The notes under the pieces were generated by a model, which did not search any database, was not told the origin of the DNA, and saw nothing but the letters and a program-made list of their open reading frames with translations. The position numbers and the translations under genes were made by a program. Below are positions 37,101-52,100 of a stretch of DNA of 64,000 nt, piece by piece (the stretch's first letter is position 1; each line of letters opens with the position of its first letter). The stretch is from Antedon mediterranea (lineage: Eukaryota; Echinodermata; Crinoidea; Comatulida; Antedonidae), in assembly GCF_964355755.1 (NCBI RefSeq), contig NC_092670.1:459001-523000 (forward strand), read 5' to 3'.

Positions 37101-40100
37101 GTTCAAATATGGGTACATCACAAAAAGTTCGATAGTGAACTTTAGATAAATCATGTTGCTTCATCATGTCAAACTTTAGACAACATTCTCAAGAATTATT
37201 ATTTTTCAAAAAATATGATATGATGAATTGCCAATTGTTATTTTCACTACAGTAGATTAAAGTGTTAGATAGTTGTTTGAAATATCATTATGTGTGTGAT
37301 ATCTTATAGATACGGCCAGGTCAACTTGTAAGAGATATGTCAAGTAGGTGACAAAATGCATTAGTTTCTTTAAGTGAAATAAAATCTCCCGCTTCAAGAC
37401 CAACCTAAAGACGTCGCTATTCGCTGATGTTCTCGCACGTTGTTAATGCACAAAGCGCCACATGGGTGGAGGATACCGGCGCTATATAAGTCTTCATTTA
37501 TTATTATTATTATTAAATGTATGTTTTATACATTTTGTGTACACCCTACTGATATAAGGTCAAGTTTGAGTTTTCTTATGGATCTAAAAGCATTTTATAC
37601 TATTTGATTGAAAGCTGATCTTGGTTGTAACTCTCGGCAGACTTGTAATGGTGCATTATAAGATTATTTCAAACCTTACAGTACAAGTTCTATTCATTGG
37701 AATTTGTGATCATATGTTTAAAATGTATGAATCATTCTAAACAATAAAAGCAGAAGAAAATATATTTACTGTTTTTTTAGATGATAAATTATGAATTAGT
37801 CATTGGCATTTGTGATTTTAAAAAGCTTTATCTTTTGTGAGTCACAAAGGTTTGTGGGTTGAATTATGACAATCAATATATCTGAACTAGGTCTCTGTTT
37901 ATCTAAACATTTTTTTCATCCTAAAGGTTATATCCAATTAGCATAGATGATTACATATCATCTTGAAAAATTTATTGCATTTTGAGAGTTGGCTGGCTCT
38001 TCTTTAATTGGGTACTATCATCAACGTGAACAACATTTTGTTGCCAGTTGACTACACATTCCAAAAGATAGAAAATCTCAATTTGTTTTTTCCTTTTAAT
38101 TAATTGTTTTTCAAATTTTATATTTTCAAAGTATATATATTTATGTATACATAAGTGTAACCAATTCTTACAAAAGGATAATATATAACTTGAAATGATT
38201 CTTTATATCAGCTACTTCAGGTACGTCTAGTTATTTTATGGCATTGTAGGGCATTTTATAAAATATTCTATAGCCAATGTAATGTTTTATAAAATCATTG
38301 TTTTTACTTACTGTTCCATATGGATTTTGAGAGTTAGGATAGCAAGTCAAATAGTATAAAACAACATCTGAAAAACAAAAAGAAGATATTATTAAAGGCA
38401 CATAATCAAACCCTTTTACAACAAAAGAGAGGATGAAGATGTGTTACCTTGGTCTACTCCAGCATTACCGTCAGTATATGACAAAACATAAGTATTTGGA
38501 TCAACACAGAAATCACTAGCACCCTGAAAGAATAAGAACATTCTAATAAAAAAAAGTTTCACAGATGGACAATAAAAAATAAACCAAAAATATGGAAACC
38601 AAAACCATACTTTTTGCCAGCAGGTTAGAAATTTACTTTTTTTTAAATCTAGCAAAACACAATAAAGAAAGCAATTTTCAATCCTACAAAAGATATATTT
38701 AAGATCAAAACCCAAGTAACATTTTTAGACTAAACAGTCACTATTTCCTCCCAAAAAACACTACCAGCAAAACAATTTCAAAATGTTGTAATATAGCACC
38801 CTTCTAGTTTGCTAGGATGTATTTCCAGTTTTGCAGCTAAAATGTTTCAATAATAATGATTAAGTGGATGAAATAAAAATAATAGGAAACTTTGTTCTAA
38901 ATTATTAACTCAAATTCTAAGAAAAACTAATTATTAATTAAATATATTGTTATTATTTATTGAGGTTTATATAGTAAAAACATGTAGTTTGATGGTTAAT
39001 ATTGTTGATTTCCAAAAAAATATATACACAAACAAAAATGTTTAAAAAATACAAAAATGAAAAAACACTATTATACTATAAAATAAGGTTGAATACAATT
39101 TGAAAAAGACAGTTTTGTTATTCATATTCTAATGACTTAGATATAATTGTATGACATGTACATCCATGAATTCAATAAAACACGCATGAATTGTATTAGA
39201 TGTCATAAAATGAACTATATTCCCACTTCTTCTGTGGTATTAGTCTACTGATAATGTTGAATAAATTATGTAAATGTTTTAACCACACACGTATCATACA
39301 AGAACATTACAGACAAGATTGATTTGTTTTCAACTAATCCATCACTTCAAACCATTATTCAAGACAAGTTGGGTTTTCATATTAACAGTTCTCTAACACT
39401 AACACATTTAATTCAATTCTGCATATCATTTAAATTTCAATTAAAATAATAAAATGAATTTCATAAATGACCCCAACATAACAATGTGACCTTGATTAAT
39501 TAAGTTGTACTTGAACTTTCATACTACTGTATTTTTTTCCCCAAAAGCACTTAAGTGGTTATGGATTTTCACTTCTATTTTTAATAAATAAAACTTTGCT
39601 TTTTGTGTCATTGTTTTAGCACTATATATTATGATAATTATTTTAAATGTTTGGTCTCAATTGAATTAAGTTAACTATAGAAGATTGTAATCTAATATTT
39701 TTAACAAAGAAATAGAAACAGAATGTGAAAATTTAAAAATCTTAAACCATCAGATGTAATATTCAATCACAATGTCTTGCATTCCCTGAAGATCCATTTT
39801 TCCATTAAAAATCCTGACATTTTCAGATTCAAATATAGATTTTTGGTAAAATAACTATTCTTAACAGACCTTTGGGAACATCTCCTTGGAAACAGACAAA
39901 TTATTCTGATATTCATCAATTTTTGGTTTATAGATTTTTCATAAGTTGAGGAAAATAACAGAGATATGTCAGTTTATACTTTATATGATATAGGTCAGGT
40001 CAAAAAAGAACAATTTTTATTGTTTTTTTTTAAATTTTTTTTTTATATATGTTTATATTTCTTCTAACAGCAAGCAACTAGCCAATTACGGTTCCATGGT

Positions 40101-43100
40101 CAAATTGGGTCTGTCGCAGAAAATTTGACATTCATTATTCAGAACTATTTGATAAATTATCATGGAATGGAATTTTTGTACATGTAATGTGGTTTCTTTG
40201 CATTCTCCACTAAATGCCCAATCAGGACAATTCTAAATGTCATCGCCACAACCCTGGGCTTTTTTTAAACCATATTTAATGAGGGTGATCCATCTAGCAA
40301 TTGCTGATTTGGATGGGAAGGCAAGCCACACCACAGCTCAACTGTTGTATGCTATATTTCTATTTAATAAATTTACAACCAAAAGAATAGAAACAAATTC
40401 ATGTAGTAGGCAAACTCTGTATTATTACAAAAAGAAATTGGTATTTAGCATAATAGGGCATCTGGGAAAATTGTCATAGCAACAAAGTTGATACAGAAAC
40501 ACTTGAGAGCTAATTTGCTTTAATTTGCATAATGACCCCCCTGGGTTTATGAATGTAGTTGATGAACACTTTCACTTGTGCACCTGGCCTAATTATTGAT
40601 TCACAGACAGTTAAATTAAATCCATAAAACATGATCGATAATAGGTGGTTTTTAACTATCAAATAATTGGTTTAATTTAAAACAATTTATTACAGTATCT
40701 ACTATACTATAATGGCATCTTTGTATTGTTTCATTATAACTTATGTATTAACATTTTTTTGTTTTTTTGTTAACTATTGATAGACATTAATAAATGTATA
40801 AATTGTGAAAATGCATTAATTAGCTTAACAATGTTAAACTAAAAACCCTCCAGGACAACAGTATCATAATATATTTCTTTATCTCTTTATAATACTATAC
40901 CGACTTCAATGCTTTCAAATGCTATCAAATAAAATATATATTTAAACTAAATTTCTCACAAAATACTAATATATTCAATTCCTTTTGAATCAATGCATCC
41001 ACAGTGTGAACAAATATTTTAAAAATAAAACCCTTTGTTATCTGATACAAATGAAAGATTTAACAATTTGTAACCAAGTCAAATAAACAGAGTTTTATTA
41101 TTTTATTATGCAAGATATAATCTTGATTTTATCCCTTACAGTAGTAAAGATCAAAAGATTTTATGCCGAAACAAGTAATATCTATATTTTATAACTTCCC
41201 ATATCTATTACAAGCTGAACAATAGTTTAATAACACAAAACAATCTTTGTTGTCAAAAGCCTACAAAGTCAACTTTTTGGAATTATATTTCTTTCCCAAT
41301 TTCTGTTCTTAAAAAGGAAATTCTATAAACAAGATTTTTTTTAAAGAAGCACACATTGTATAAAGGGAAAGTATTGTCAATATTCAGCAGTACTGACAAA
41401 ATAAATTCTGTATACTGGTGGTTTTCTTTATTCTACTAGGCAGAATGAAAATGCAGCAAAGAGTTGACAGAATACATTCTGTAAACCGTTTTTCTATATG
41501 CTTTTACTAAAAGAACATTAAATAAATATTTAAATGGCACATGATTCAGCAAAGAGTTGACAGAATACATTCTGTAAACTGTTTTTCTATAGGCTTTCAC
41601 TAAAAGAACATTAAATAAATTGTTAAATGGCACATGATTCAGAGTTGACAGAATACATTCTGTAAATTGGTTGCTTTCTGTAGGTTCTCAATAAAAAATG
41701 TTACTTACTCTAAAGGCAGAATGAATTTCTTACAAATCACCAAAAAGACAAAATTAATATATAGTTGAAATTATTTCAAACATCATATTTATGAAAAAAA
41801 CTTACCACGGTAATGAAGATCTCTATCCCCATTCTGCACCAGATCAATATTATAAAAAAAAAACAAGTAACAGAAACGCTGAAATAGAAACAGGATTATG
41901 ATGATGAGCTAGTGTTACTTTTTAAATTGATTTATCAAAGTGTATAAATTATAATAATTTTCTATATTCCAGTGACACAAAGTCTAATAATATGAATTGA
42001 ATGCTACTTTAGGAAACTATAGATACCGGTAGGGATAATAATGTAAACTATAGATACCGGTAGGGATAATAATGTAAACTATAGATACCGGTAGGGATAA
42101 TAATGTAAACTATAGATACCGGTAGGGATAATAATGTAAACTATAGATACCGGTAGGGATAATAATGTAAACTATAGATACCGGTAGGGATAATAATGTA
42201 AACTATAGATACCGGTAGGGATAATAATGTAAACTATAGATACCGGTAGGGATAATAATGTAAACTATAGATACCGGTAGGGATAATAATGTAAACTATA
42301 GATACCGGTAGGAATAATAATGTAAACTATAGATACCGGTAGGGATAATAATGTAAACTATAGATACCGGTAGGGATAATAATGTAAACTATAGATACCG
42401 GTAGGGATAATAATGTAAACTATAGATACCGGTAGGGATAATAATGTAAACTATAGATACCGGTAGGGATAATAATGTAAACTATAGATACCGGTAGGGA
42501 TAATAATGTAAACTATAGATACCGGTAGGGATAATAATGTAAACTATAGATACCGGTAGGGATAATAATGTAAACTATAGATACCGGTAGGGATAATAAT
42601 GTAAACTATAGATACCGGTAGCGATAATAATGTAAACTATAGATACCGGTAGGAATAATAATGTAAGTCTATACATATGTAAACACACTGAAGAGATAAT
42701 TTTTCCATATTCAGATTGTTAGATCAATTTCAATTTTTCTCAAAATGTTATTTTAATTGATTGTTATTGAAATGGATTTGAAAAAAAAATTGTATCTAAC
42801 ATTAACACAAATCTTCTTCAATTCAGAGTGATTTAAATTATTTCCTTATTAAATTCATGAAAGTGAAAATGAAATCACACAACAAAACTATAATATTTCT
42901 CAAGGATAAAGATGGTTTTGCAGGTCAAAATGGAAGCTAGTATACAGTACTAAAAGAACATTGTACTAGTAATTAAGCTTCAACAATTACTCCACCATGT
43001 ATCTACTTTCAGATAATATATACTGTATTACCCATGTATCAACAAGGGAGTTATGGCAGATTTTTATAATTTTATTTAACATTTATGATGACTAGCTATG

Positions 43101-46100
43101 AATTTTGAACCATAATTTTATGTTCTACATCCTTGTTAAATGCTTTGTCTATCTTCCTGCTTGAATCAATTATTTCCTTAAAATATTAATATATCATTTT
43201 TAGAATAGAAAGCCATGGAAAATCCCAGCAAATTTCCAAATAAAAATGTTATGAAATGACTGTTACTTAGTTTTGCATTTATAAGTGATTTTTCTAAAGT
43301 TTAAAACCAATTTAAAGTAGTTAGTCACTATCTAACCAGGAACCAGGATGTACATTTCCCAAAAATGATACTTACAAAACAAGTAGACATCTTGAACCCT
43401 TTCCAACAGCACACAGAGCTATCAAACAAACAATGATCTCCAGGCTGAGTAACACAATGGTCCCAAGCCACCTGTAAAAAACAAATTCTGATGAATAAAT
43501 ACCAGGCACGGATTTAGGAGGGGTATAAACAGGCTGGATCCACTCCTGAATACCAATATAATATCAAGTTTAATGTTTTTTTGTTTCATCTTTCATCAAC
43601 TATAGCATGTGACTGAAATCAATTCTTTCTTAAGGAAAGTCACGTTTATTTTGATTATTTTTAATCAGTAGCTGCAATGGCATTGATATTTGTAAGATGT
43701 AATGACAAGCCTAAACCAATACTTTAGTTACCATTTATCAAGTTTGGTAAATGGTAACTATTACCCAAATGTTTTGACAGATGAATTTCAGGTTTAATGG
43801 GCATGGAGAGATTTTCATCCACCCACAGTATAAATATTGTCAGTAATTGATTGAATTCCCAGCTTTATCAACCAAGGAAACACAAAACTGTAATGGAAAT
43901 ATTGTGTATATACAGTATACATACTGTATATAATATGCCACTTTTGTCTCTCACTATAGAATCTGCCTTCACTATCAGTGACAACATATTCTACTAGGAA
44001 ACCCCCTACATATTTTACAAATCGCTCCTTGACTTTTATTGAAACTTGCTGATCTGATCAAAATTACTCATGACAACATTTATAGACTACAGAATATAAT
44101 AACTACAGTACATAGGATATTCATCAGAATTCTATTATTATATTACTGACTTGTATCTATACTGCAGGGGTACCGTATTATATTACTGACTTGTATCTAT
44201 ACTGCAGGGGTACCGTACTGTATTACTGACTTGTATCTATACTGCAGGGGTACCGTATTATATTACTGACTTGTATCTATACTGCAGGGGTACCGTACTG
44301 TATTACTGACTTGTATCTATACTGCAGGGGTACTGTACTGTATTACTGACTTGTATCTGTACTGCAGGGGTACCGTATTATATTACTGACTTGTATCTAT
44401 ACTGCAGGGGTACCGTACTGTATAAGTGCATTCTTCTATAATATGCCAGGTTATTTTGTCCTTGGCTAATGTACTATACATTGGAGTGCTTTGGGCTTAT
44501 GTCTAAATCAGTAAATATTAAAATATTATTTGATAAAATCCAAAAAATAAAAGCCTACCTAAAATATTCATATTTCTCGAGGTCATCTGCTTTTGAGGTC
44601 AAGTTCAACTTAACGCTATCAGCATCAGTACTTATTCGTGAAACATTGTCGGCTGTACTGTATGTATAGCGATTCAGGTTCTCCGTCAGTGCAAGTAATT
44701 CATCACGTTTCTGTCTGTCTTGTTCATTCATGAAGATTTGATTTAAATTGTCAATGTTCGTTGAAATGTCATTTTTGTATGTTGCTATTATCTTGTTCAC
44801 CTGTAACATAATGTTTAATTATCATCGTTAAAATAAAAAGAAAAAAATCAGAAAAAATGTTGATACATTGAGAACAATCAAAAGTTTGTAACAGAATTCC
44901 GAGTTTAATGATACAGTATTTTAATTCATGTTTTGTTTAAAATTCTATGACTACTGCATATATACAGTATATATATAAATACAAAGGCAAATTACTGAAA
45001 ATAATGACAATGCTGTGGGTATCAATGGCTGGATCTCAATGGAGATACAAAATGACAATTCTGTGGGTATCAGTGGCTGGATCTCAATGGAGATACAAAA
45101 TGACAATGCTGTGGGTATCAGTGGCTGGATCTCAATGTAGATACAAAATGACAATGCTGTGGGTATCAATGGCTGGATCTCAATGGAGATACAAAATGAC
45201 AATGCTGTTGGTATCAGTGGCTGGATCTCAATGGAGATACAAAATGGCAATGCTGTGGGTATCAGTGGCTGGATCTCAATGGAGATACAAAATGACAATG
45301 CTGTTGGTATCAGTGGCTGGATCTCAATGGAGATACAAAATGACAATGCTGTGGGTATCAGTGGCTGGATCTCAATGGAGATACAAAATGACAATGCTGT
45401 GGGTATCAATGGCTGGATCTCAATGGAGATATAAAATGACAATGCTGTGGGTATCAGTGGCTGGATCTCAATGGAGATACAAAATGACAATGCTGTGGGT
45501 ATCAATGGCTGGATCTCAATGGAGATACAAAATGACAATGCTGTGTGTATCAGCTGGATCTCAATAGAGATACAAAATGACAATGCTGTGGGTATCAATG
45601 GCTGGATCTCAATGGAGATACAAAATGACAATGCTGTGGGTATCAATGGCTGGATCTCAATGAAGATACAAAATGACAATGCTGTGGGTATCAGTGGCTG
45701 GATCTCAATGGAGATACAAAATGACAATGCTGTGGGTATCAATGGCTGGATCTCAATGAAGATACAAAATGACAATGCTGTGGGTATCAATGGCTGGATC
45801 TCAATGGAGATACAAAATGACAATGCTGTGGGTATCAATGGCTGGATCTCAATGAAGATACAAAATGACAATGCTGTGGGTATCAATGGCTGGATCTCAA
45901 TGAAGATACAAAATGACAATGCTGTGGGTATCAGTGGCTGGATCTCAATGAAGATACAAAATGACAATGCTGTGGGTATCAATGGCTGGATCTCAATGAA
46001 GATACAAAATGACAATGCTGTGGGTATCAATGGCTGGATCTCAATGGAGATACAAAATGACAATGCTGTGGGTATCAATGGCTGGATCTCAATGAAGATA

Positions 46101-49100
46101 CAAAATGACAATGCTGTGGGTATCAATGGCTGGATCTCAATGAAGATATAAAATGACAATGCTGTGGGTATCAATGGCTGGATCTCAATGGAGATACAAA
46201 ATGACAATGCTGTGGGTATCAGTGGCTGGATCTCAATGGAGATACAAAATGACAATGCTGTGGGTATCAGTGGCTGGATCTCAATAGAGATACAAAATGA
46301 CAATGCTGTGGGTATCAATGGCTGGATCTCAATGAAGATATAAAATGACAATGCTGTGGGTATCAATGGCTGGATCTCAATGAAGATATAAAATGACAAT
46401 GCTGTGGGTATCAATGGCTGGATCTCAATGGAGATACAAAATGACAATGCTGTGGGTATCAATGGCTGGATCTCAATGGAGATACAAAATGACAATGCTG
46501 TGGGTATCAATGGCTGGATCTCAATGAAGATACAAAATGACAATGCTGTGGGTATCAATGGCTGGATCTCAATGAAGATACAAAATGACAATGCTGTGGG
46601 TATCAATGGCTGGATCTCAATGAAGATACAAAATGACAATGCTGTGGGTATCAATGGCTGGATCTCAATGGAGATACAAAATGGCAATGCTGTGGGTATC
46701 AGTGGCTGGATCTCAATGGAGATACAAAATGACAATGCTGTGGGTATCAGTGGCTGGATCTCAATGAAGATATAAAATGACAATGCTGTGGGTATCAATG
46801 GCTGGATCTCAATGAAGATACAAAATGACAATGCTGTGGGTATCAATGGCTGGATCTCAATGAAGATACAAAATGACAATGCTGTGGGTATCAATGGCTG
46901 GATCTCAATGAAGATACAAAATAAAATAAGCAAAAAGCTAAATCAAAATGAACAAACAACAAGAAATATATATATATATTATACCTGTGTAGATACTTCA
47001 TTGATCGTTACATCCACGTCTTTTGCGGCATTCGTTAGTCGATTAACACCTGTGGAAGTTTCCTCATTTCCATAGAAACCAACAATTATAAAACTCCTAC
47101 AAAATAATCAGGTCATGTATATACTTAAAATTCATGGTAACATATTGTTTATTTTTAAACCAGGATCTCTATGATGATTGCAAACCATGCCTTATAATTC
47201 ATGCATGATGCAAAGGAAACTAGGACATGAGCAATGACATGGTTTGTACCTAGAATGAACGCAGTCAACTAGGACATGAGCAACGACATGGTTTGTACCT
47301 AGAATGAACGCAGTCAATTAGGACATGAGCAATGACATGGTTTGTACCAAAGAACTTATAACACAAGAATATCCTGTTCGTCCGAAGCGCGTAACAATTT
47401 CGAAAGGCATTGTGGGATAGAATAGAGCTATGGGTGGCGCCATTGTGAGCCATGGAGTAGGGCGCCCGCATCAAATTAGAAAGTCAAAATCATAGAGGGG
47501 ATCTGCTAATGCTCTAGTGGGGGTAGAGTAATTGACTGAGGAGTAGGGCGCCCGCATCAAATTAGAAAGTCAAAATCATAGAGGGGATCTGCTAATGCTC
47601 TAGGGGGGGGGGGGGGGGGTAGAGTAATTGACTGAGGAGTAGGGCGCCCGCATCAAATTAGAAAGTCAAAATCATAGAGGGGATCTGCTAATACTCTAGT
47701 GGGGTAGAGTAATTGACTTCCTAGTTTGGAGGGGGCGCTGCTCCATGCTGTAAAACTGGACCTACGGTTTATAGTCCTTATAAACCTGCCTTAAAATACT
47801 GTGACATGTTTCGAGAATATTCTTCTCATCATCAGAACATAAATCAACGCCTAGAGTACTTATATACCTACTGCCTGTACATTTAATGATTTTGATTTTT
47901 AATAATACAGTACAGTACAGGGTTGCTAGACAATATTTTACAATAAATGGATAATATTTCTAATCTATCTATTGTTTAAAAAAATATTATTGTACATTAG
48001 ATATTTAATACATGTATGCATAGGGAATGAATCATCGATATGTGAAAGTACAAACAAATAAAAATAAATGAAAGGTTTATTACGCTGTGCTAGTCAACAA
48101 TAGTGACAATTATGACTAAAGTGAAATTATTGAAAAGGAGCTTAATAATTGAACTTGAATGCTCAAATTAACTTGTTTTCATACAATGAATGAGTACACT
48201 TAAATGATATGCAACATATTAAAGTATGTTCATCATATCACTAACTCAGATAATTAAGTGGGAGAGAATTGCATATTAACAAGCACTGTAATAATGATTG
48301 GAAAAATGAATCAAGAATCAATTTGATTCTCGGCTATTACTATACAGTAGTGAAAATAAATAACGGCAATTATTTTTAAAACAAAAAGAGTTTTTCTACC
48401 AATATATTCCTGTTTACTGTTACTGTTTTTGATTGTTTAGTAGAATATAGAGTAAACTATAAGTATGCTGCAAGTATCTATTCTAGCGTATGTCCATTGT
48501 AAGTATATGCATGATAATAAGCCTAAATCACTTCCTATGTTATTAATATTTATCAACTCATTTTCAGGCAGAATAAGAGTTTTAAACGTACAGATGGTAT
48601 GCTAAGAGACCACCGTATGTTAATTCTAGTCTTTGTTTCAACGAGGAGGAGTTCTCAGTATCGTAAAGAAATCTAATTATGACAGAAATCAATTCCAATA
48701 CTGCAGCAGCAGCAGCCATTTATTATTAATGTCAGGTTGACAGGCTACGACTAGGTAGGTTTGTAGCTTGAATCATTTTAACAAGATATGCAAATTAGCT
48801 TGATTAGCATATTGATACAACATGACACAGTTTGTACTTATGTAGACCTATCAGTTCAACAATAATTGAACAAATAAATTGAAATGTGTTTAGTCTCTCT
48901 TTACTTGCAGTTCAAGTACCCTTGTTGTATCTTATCCATCTGAAATTATTCAGTGTGTTATGATGTACAATATTATTATGCAATCTGTGTAAAATACTGT
49001 ATGTTCTGTAAATAGTCTATAATAAACTTATCCACTCCATGATTTTAATTAAAAGGATAGCCTCCTTCTCATTAAATATGTAATTGGATAAAAGTGAAAT

Positions 49101-52100
49101 TGAGCCTAATTTGTAGGTAGGATTACCAGGGAGGGATGCATATTATACCAAGAACGGATAATTTGCTTATATTATTGCACGGAAATTAGTTAATACTGTA
49201 CATATCAGTGGTTGGATGTAGATACTGTACAATACCAGGTCTTATCAATTAGTTTACTATTCAAAGGATGTAAGAAAGAACAGACACATGTCAAATGAAA
49301 ACTCTCCAATATGGAAATTAATTAATTTGATTTAAAGTTTATTACAAACAGTGTTTCACCATTTTCCCACGATACATGATTTCCTCTGTGAAATAAAGTA
49401 TCTTCTACTTATTAAACAATGAATTTTAATCCATTAATCATTAAAGTATCACAGGTATTTTTTAAGTTAGATAAAAATGCGAGCATTTAATAAAACATTT
49501 TCAGTAAATATTGCAAATGAAATATAAAAAATCAATTGAAAACTTCAGGTAAATTTACTGCTCAGTACTGTACTATAGGACAAAACTACAAAACCGTAAA
49601 CATACAGTAAGTACTTACAAAGAAAGCAATGCAGCAATTGCCAAGCCCCATGTTTTGGCTGCTGATTTAGTCCTGGACGGGCGCGTTGGGCTTCTTGATC
49701 GCCTCCTACGGAAAAATCCATAGCAACAGTATACAAAGATGACTAAGATGGTTAATATCAACCATGCCAACGGAATGCTTGCCAGAAATAACAGTGCCTA
49801 GAAAAAAATAGAAAAATAAACATTAATACAGTATTAATGGATTTCTGGAAATACAGTACTGTATGGGATATTCTACAGTAATTGGTCTAAAACAAACAAT
49901 TTTATTTCTCAAAGCAGTCGATTTTATTTTATTTATTTTTTAAGAAAAAGTCTGAAGAAAAAAAAAAGATTAATTTTTTTATTTCAACCATCTTTAAAAA
50001 GGGTCACCCTTCCAGTTTAGCCCAGTGGGTTAACTGATATTCAGGAGACCTCTTTAAAATTAAAATACATTTTGTGTTGTGAATGTAGAGTGCAGTTTAT
50101 AAAAAAAAATGGAAACCCAGAGTTAATTTTATTTGGTTATTGCTTTGTTCAGTAAGTTATATACTTAGTAGCCATGACAAACAGCTTGAAAGGGTTTAAA
50201 TATGTAAAATAAAAGTCTACAATTTATCATGTAAAGAGGTGAAAATGAGTCATTATACAATTAGCTTTGACAATTGTCTACTCAGAGTGCTAGTTAATTT
50301 TTGGACTTGACATTGTATTGTAAATAAAGCCTATAGGATTAGCGATGTAAAGATAAATGGGTTGTTTCTAAACTTGTGTCAACCTTAATAATATTATACT
50401 ATAGAATTTTATCACAACACAATATTATTTAAAATTAATTTTTAAATTAGTAATTATCATCATCACAAATGACCTTTCATTGGTTGATAAAACAGGTATG
50501 TATTCTGACATTTTCAATAAGTAATATAATTGCAGGATCCTTTCCCAAAAGAATTGAATAGCATTTATATTCTTGAATTATTGGTTTTCAAAAAAATGTA
50601 AATTTGCATCTAAATAACAAATGAACTAATTACTGTACAGGAACTAACAATTGATGCTAAATTTCTTTGTTTAGCAGTTTTGTCCTACTGTAGGCCTACA
50701 GTACATTATTAAAAGGTTGTTTAAAGCTCAGGTACAGGCATGACATTTTAATAAAAATTTTGGTTAATTGTACATAAATCAAATATTTTTAAAAGAAATC
50801 AAGACGAAAAAACATGAATTTCCCTTAATATCGTCAAATACAAAATTTGGCAAAATTCTTCCATAAAAACCAGGAAGACTTTTTTTCAGTAGTTGGGTGG
50901 TTAACCTAATGTAATAACATGTCTGGTGACTCCCTAGAAGGTGAAAAAAGATGGTGGATATACGGTGGATAATTTTTGCTATAGCATGAAAATAAAAATC
51001 TGAAGTTGAATAAAAATACCAGAAATGTAAAATTCAAGTTATATTACCTATATTTAGTCATCTGATAACATTTTTTACCACACTGTTTAGTTTTCATAGC
51101 TTTTTAAAATGCCTCTCTATTTACAAAATTTGTGTACAAAAGAATAGAGATTTTACTGTGTAATTTGAACTATCCCCCACTGATAAGAAAGTGCTTATTT
51201 TCAACAAGCTTGTGTAACACAAATAAAATCCCAAAAATTATGAAACATAGGGGTAACTATAGATCGATAATTATTGGAATGTATGATCAATAGAAATTTT
51301 TTGCCCGCACCTGGCCTTTAAAGGGCAAAGTCATGTCTGTAGTATTGTTACTGTATGTGTACCAAAGGGCATCAAGCACAGCAAAGTGAACGTTTATTTT
51401 AGATGGTAAGAGATAAAATTGACAGCCTGTATAAACGTCAATAAGAACATAAATGATGACGTACAATATTACATTATGACGTCACCGATACCGATAAATG
51501 TAAATGCTGGTATGTGTTGCATTAGCAATTTGCTACGAATGAAATGTCCCAAGGGGTTCAACAAAGGGCCCTGGTAGCGCCCGTTAGTTGCTGCATATTG
51601 TTATTGTATTCGATTATAATCACTATTCGGCATTCCATAAATTAACAATTAAATATCTAAATAACATTAAAGATGTTTTAGCATATGTACTTAATAACAT
51701 TACATTTTAATATGTGGGAACTACTAGATGTCGATTAGTACAGTATACTGTAGATTTGTTAGCTTCTGGTATTAAGTTCAAATCATAGGCTCTAATATTA
51801 AATGTGTGGAATAATTGTAGGAGGAGCAATTTGGAAATGAAATGACGCAAGTATGTATTTACACAGCCTTGTCTTTTTAAAGTCACAATTCCCACGGGGG
51901 ATTTCAAAACGTCATTCCTGTCTGAACACAGTGCAATTATATTGATTATCTCAATATCAATTCAAATTTCAAAATGTTCAAAATTGTATTTCATTTATTT
52001 TAAATGATATTCACATTAATATAAATGTATGCATGTATTGATGATTGAAATGAATGCTTCACTGAATCTCACATTAACATAATAATACATGCATACAATG

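Noticed and set aside
43500-43560. Fragment with ggcacggatttaggagggg, similar in type to 63465-63515
   Set aside because: It may be decayed transposon sequence, but it is too short for boundaries or class.
44469-44669. 66-codon plus frame
   Set aside because: It is antisense shadow of tweety exon 4 (44559-44800).
44947-47075. 660-codon minus frame and several plus frames in the same place
   Set aside because: All come from the 48-bp satellite, which is stop-free on both strands. The real exon here is 46985-47096.
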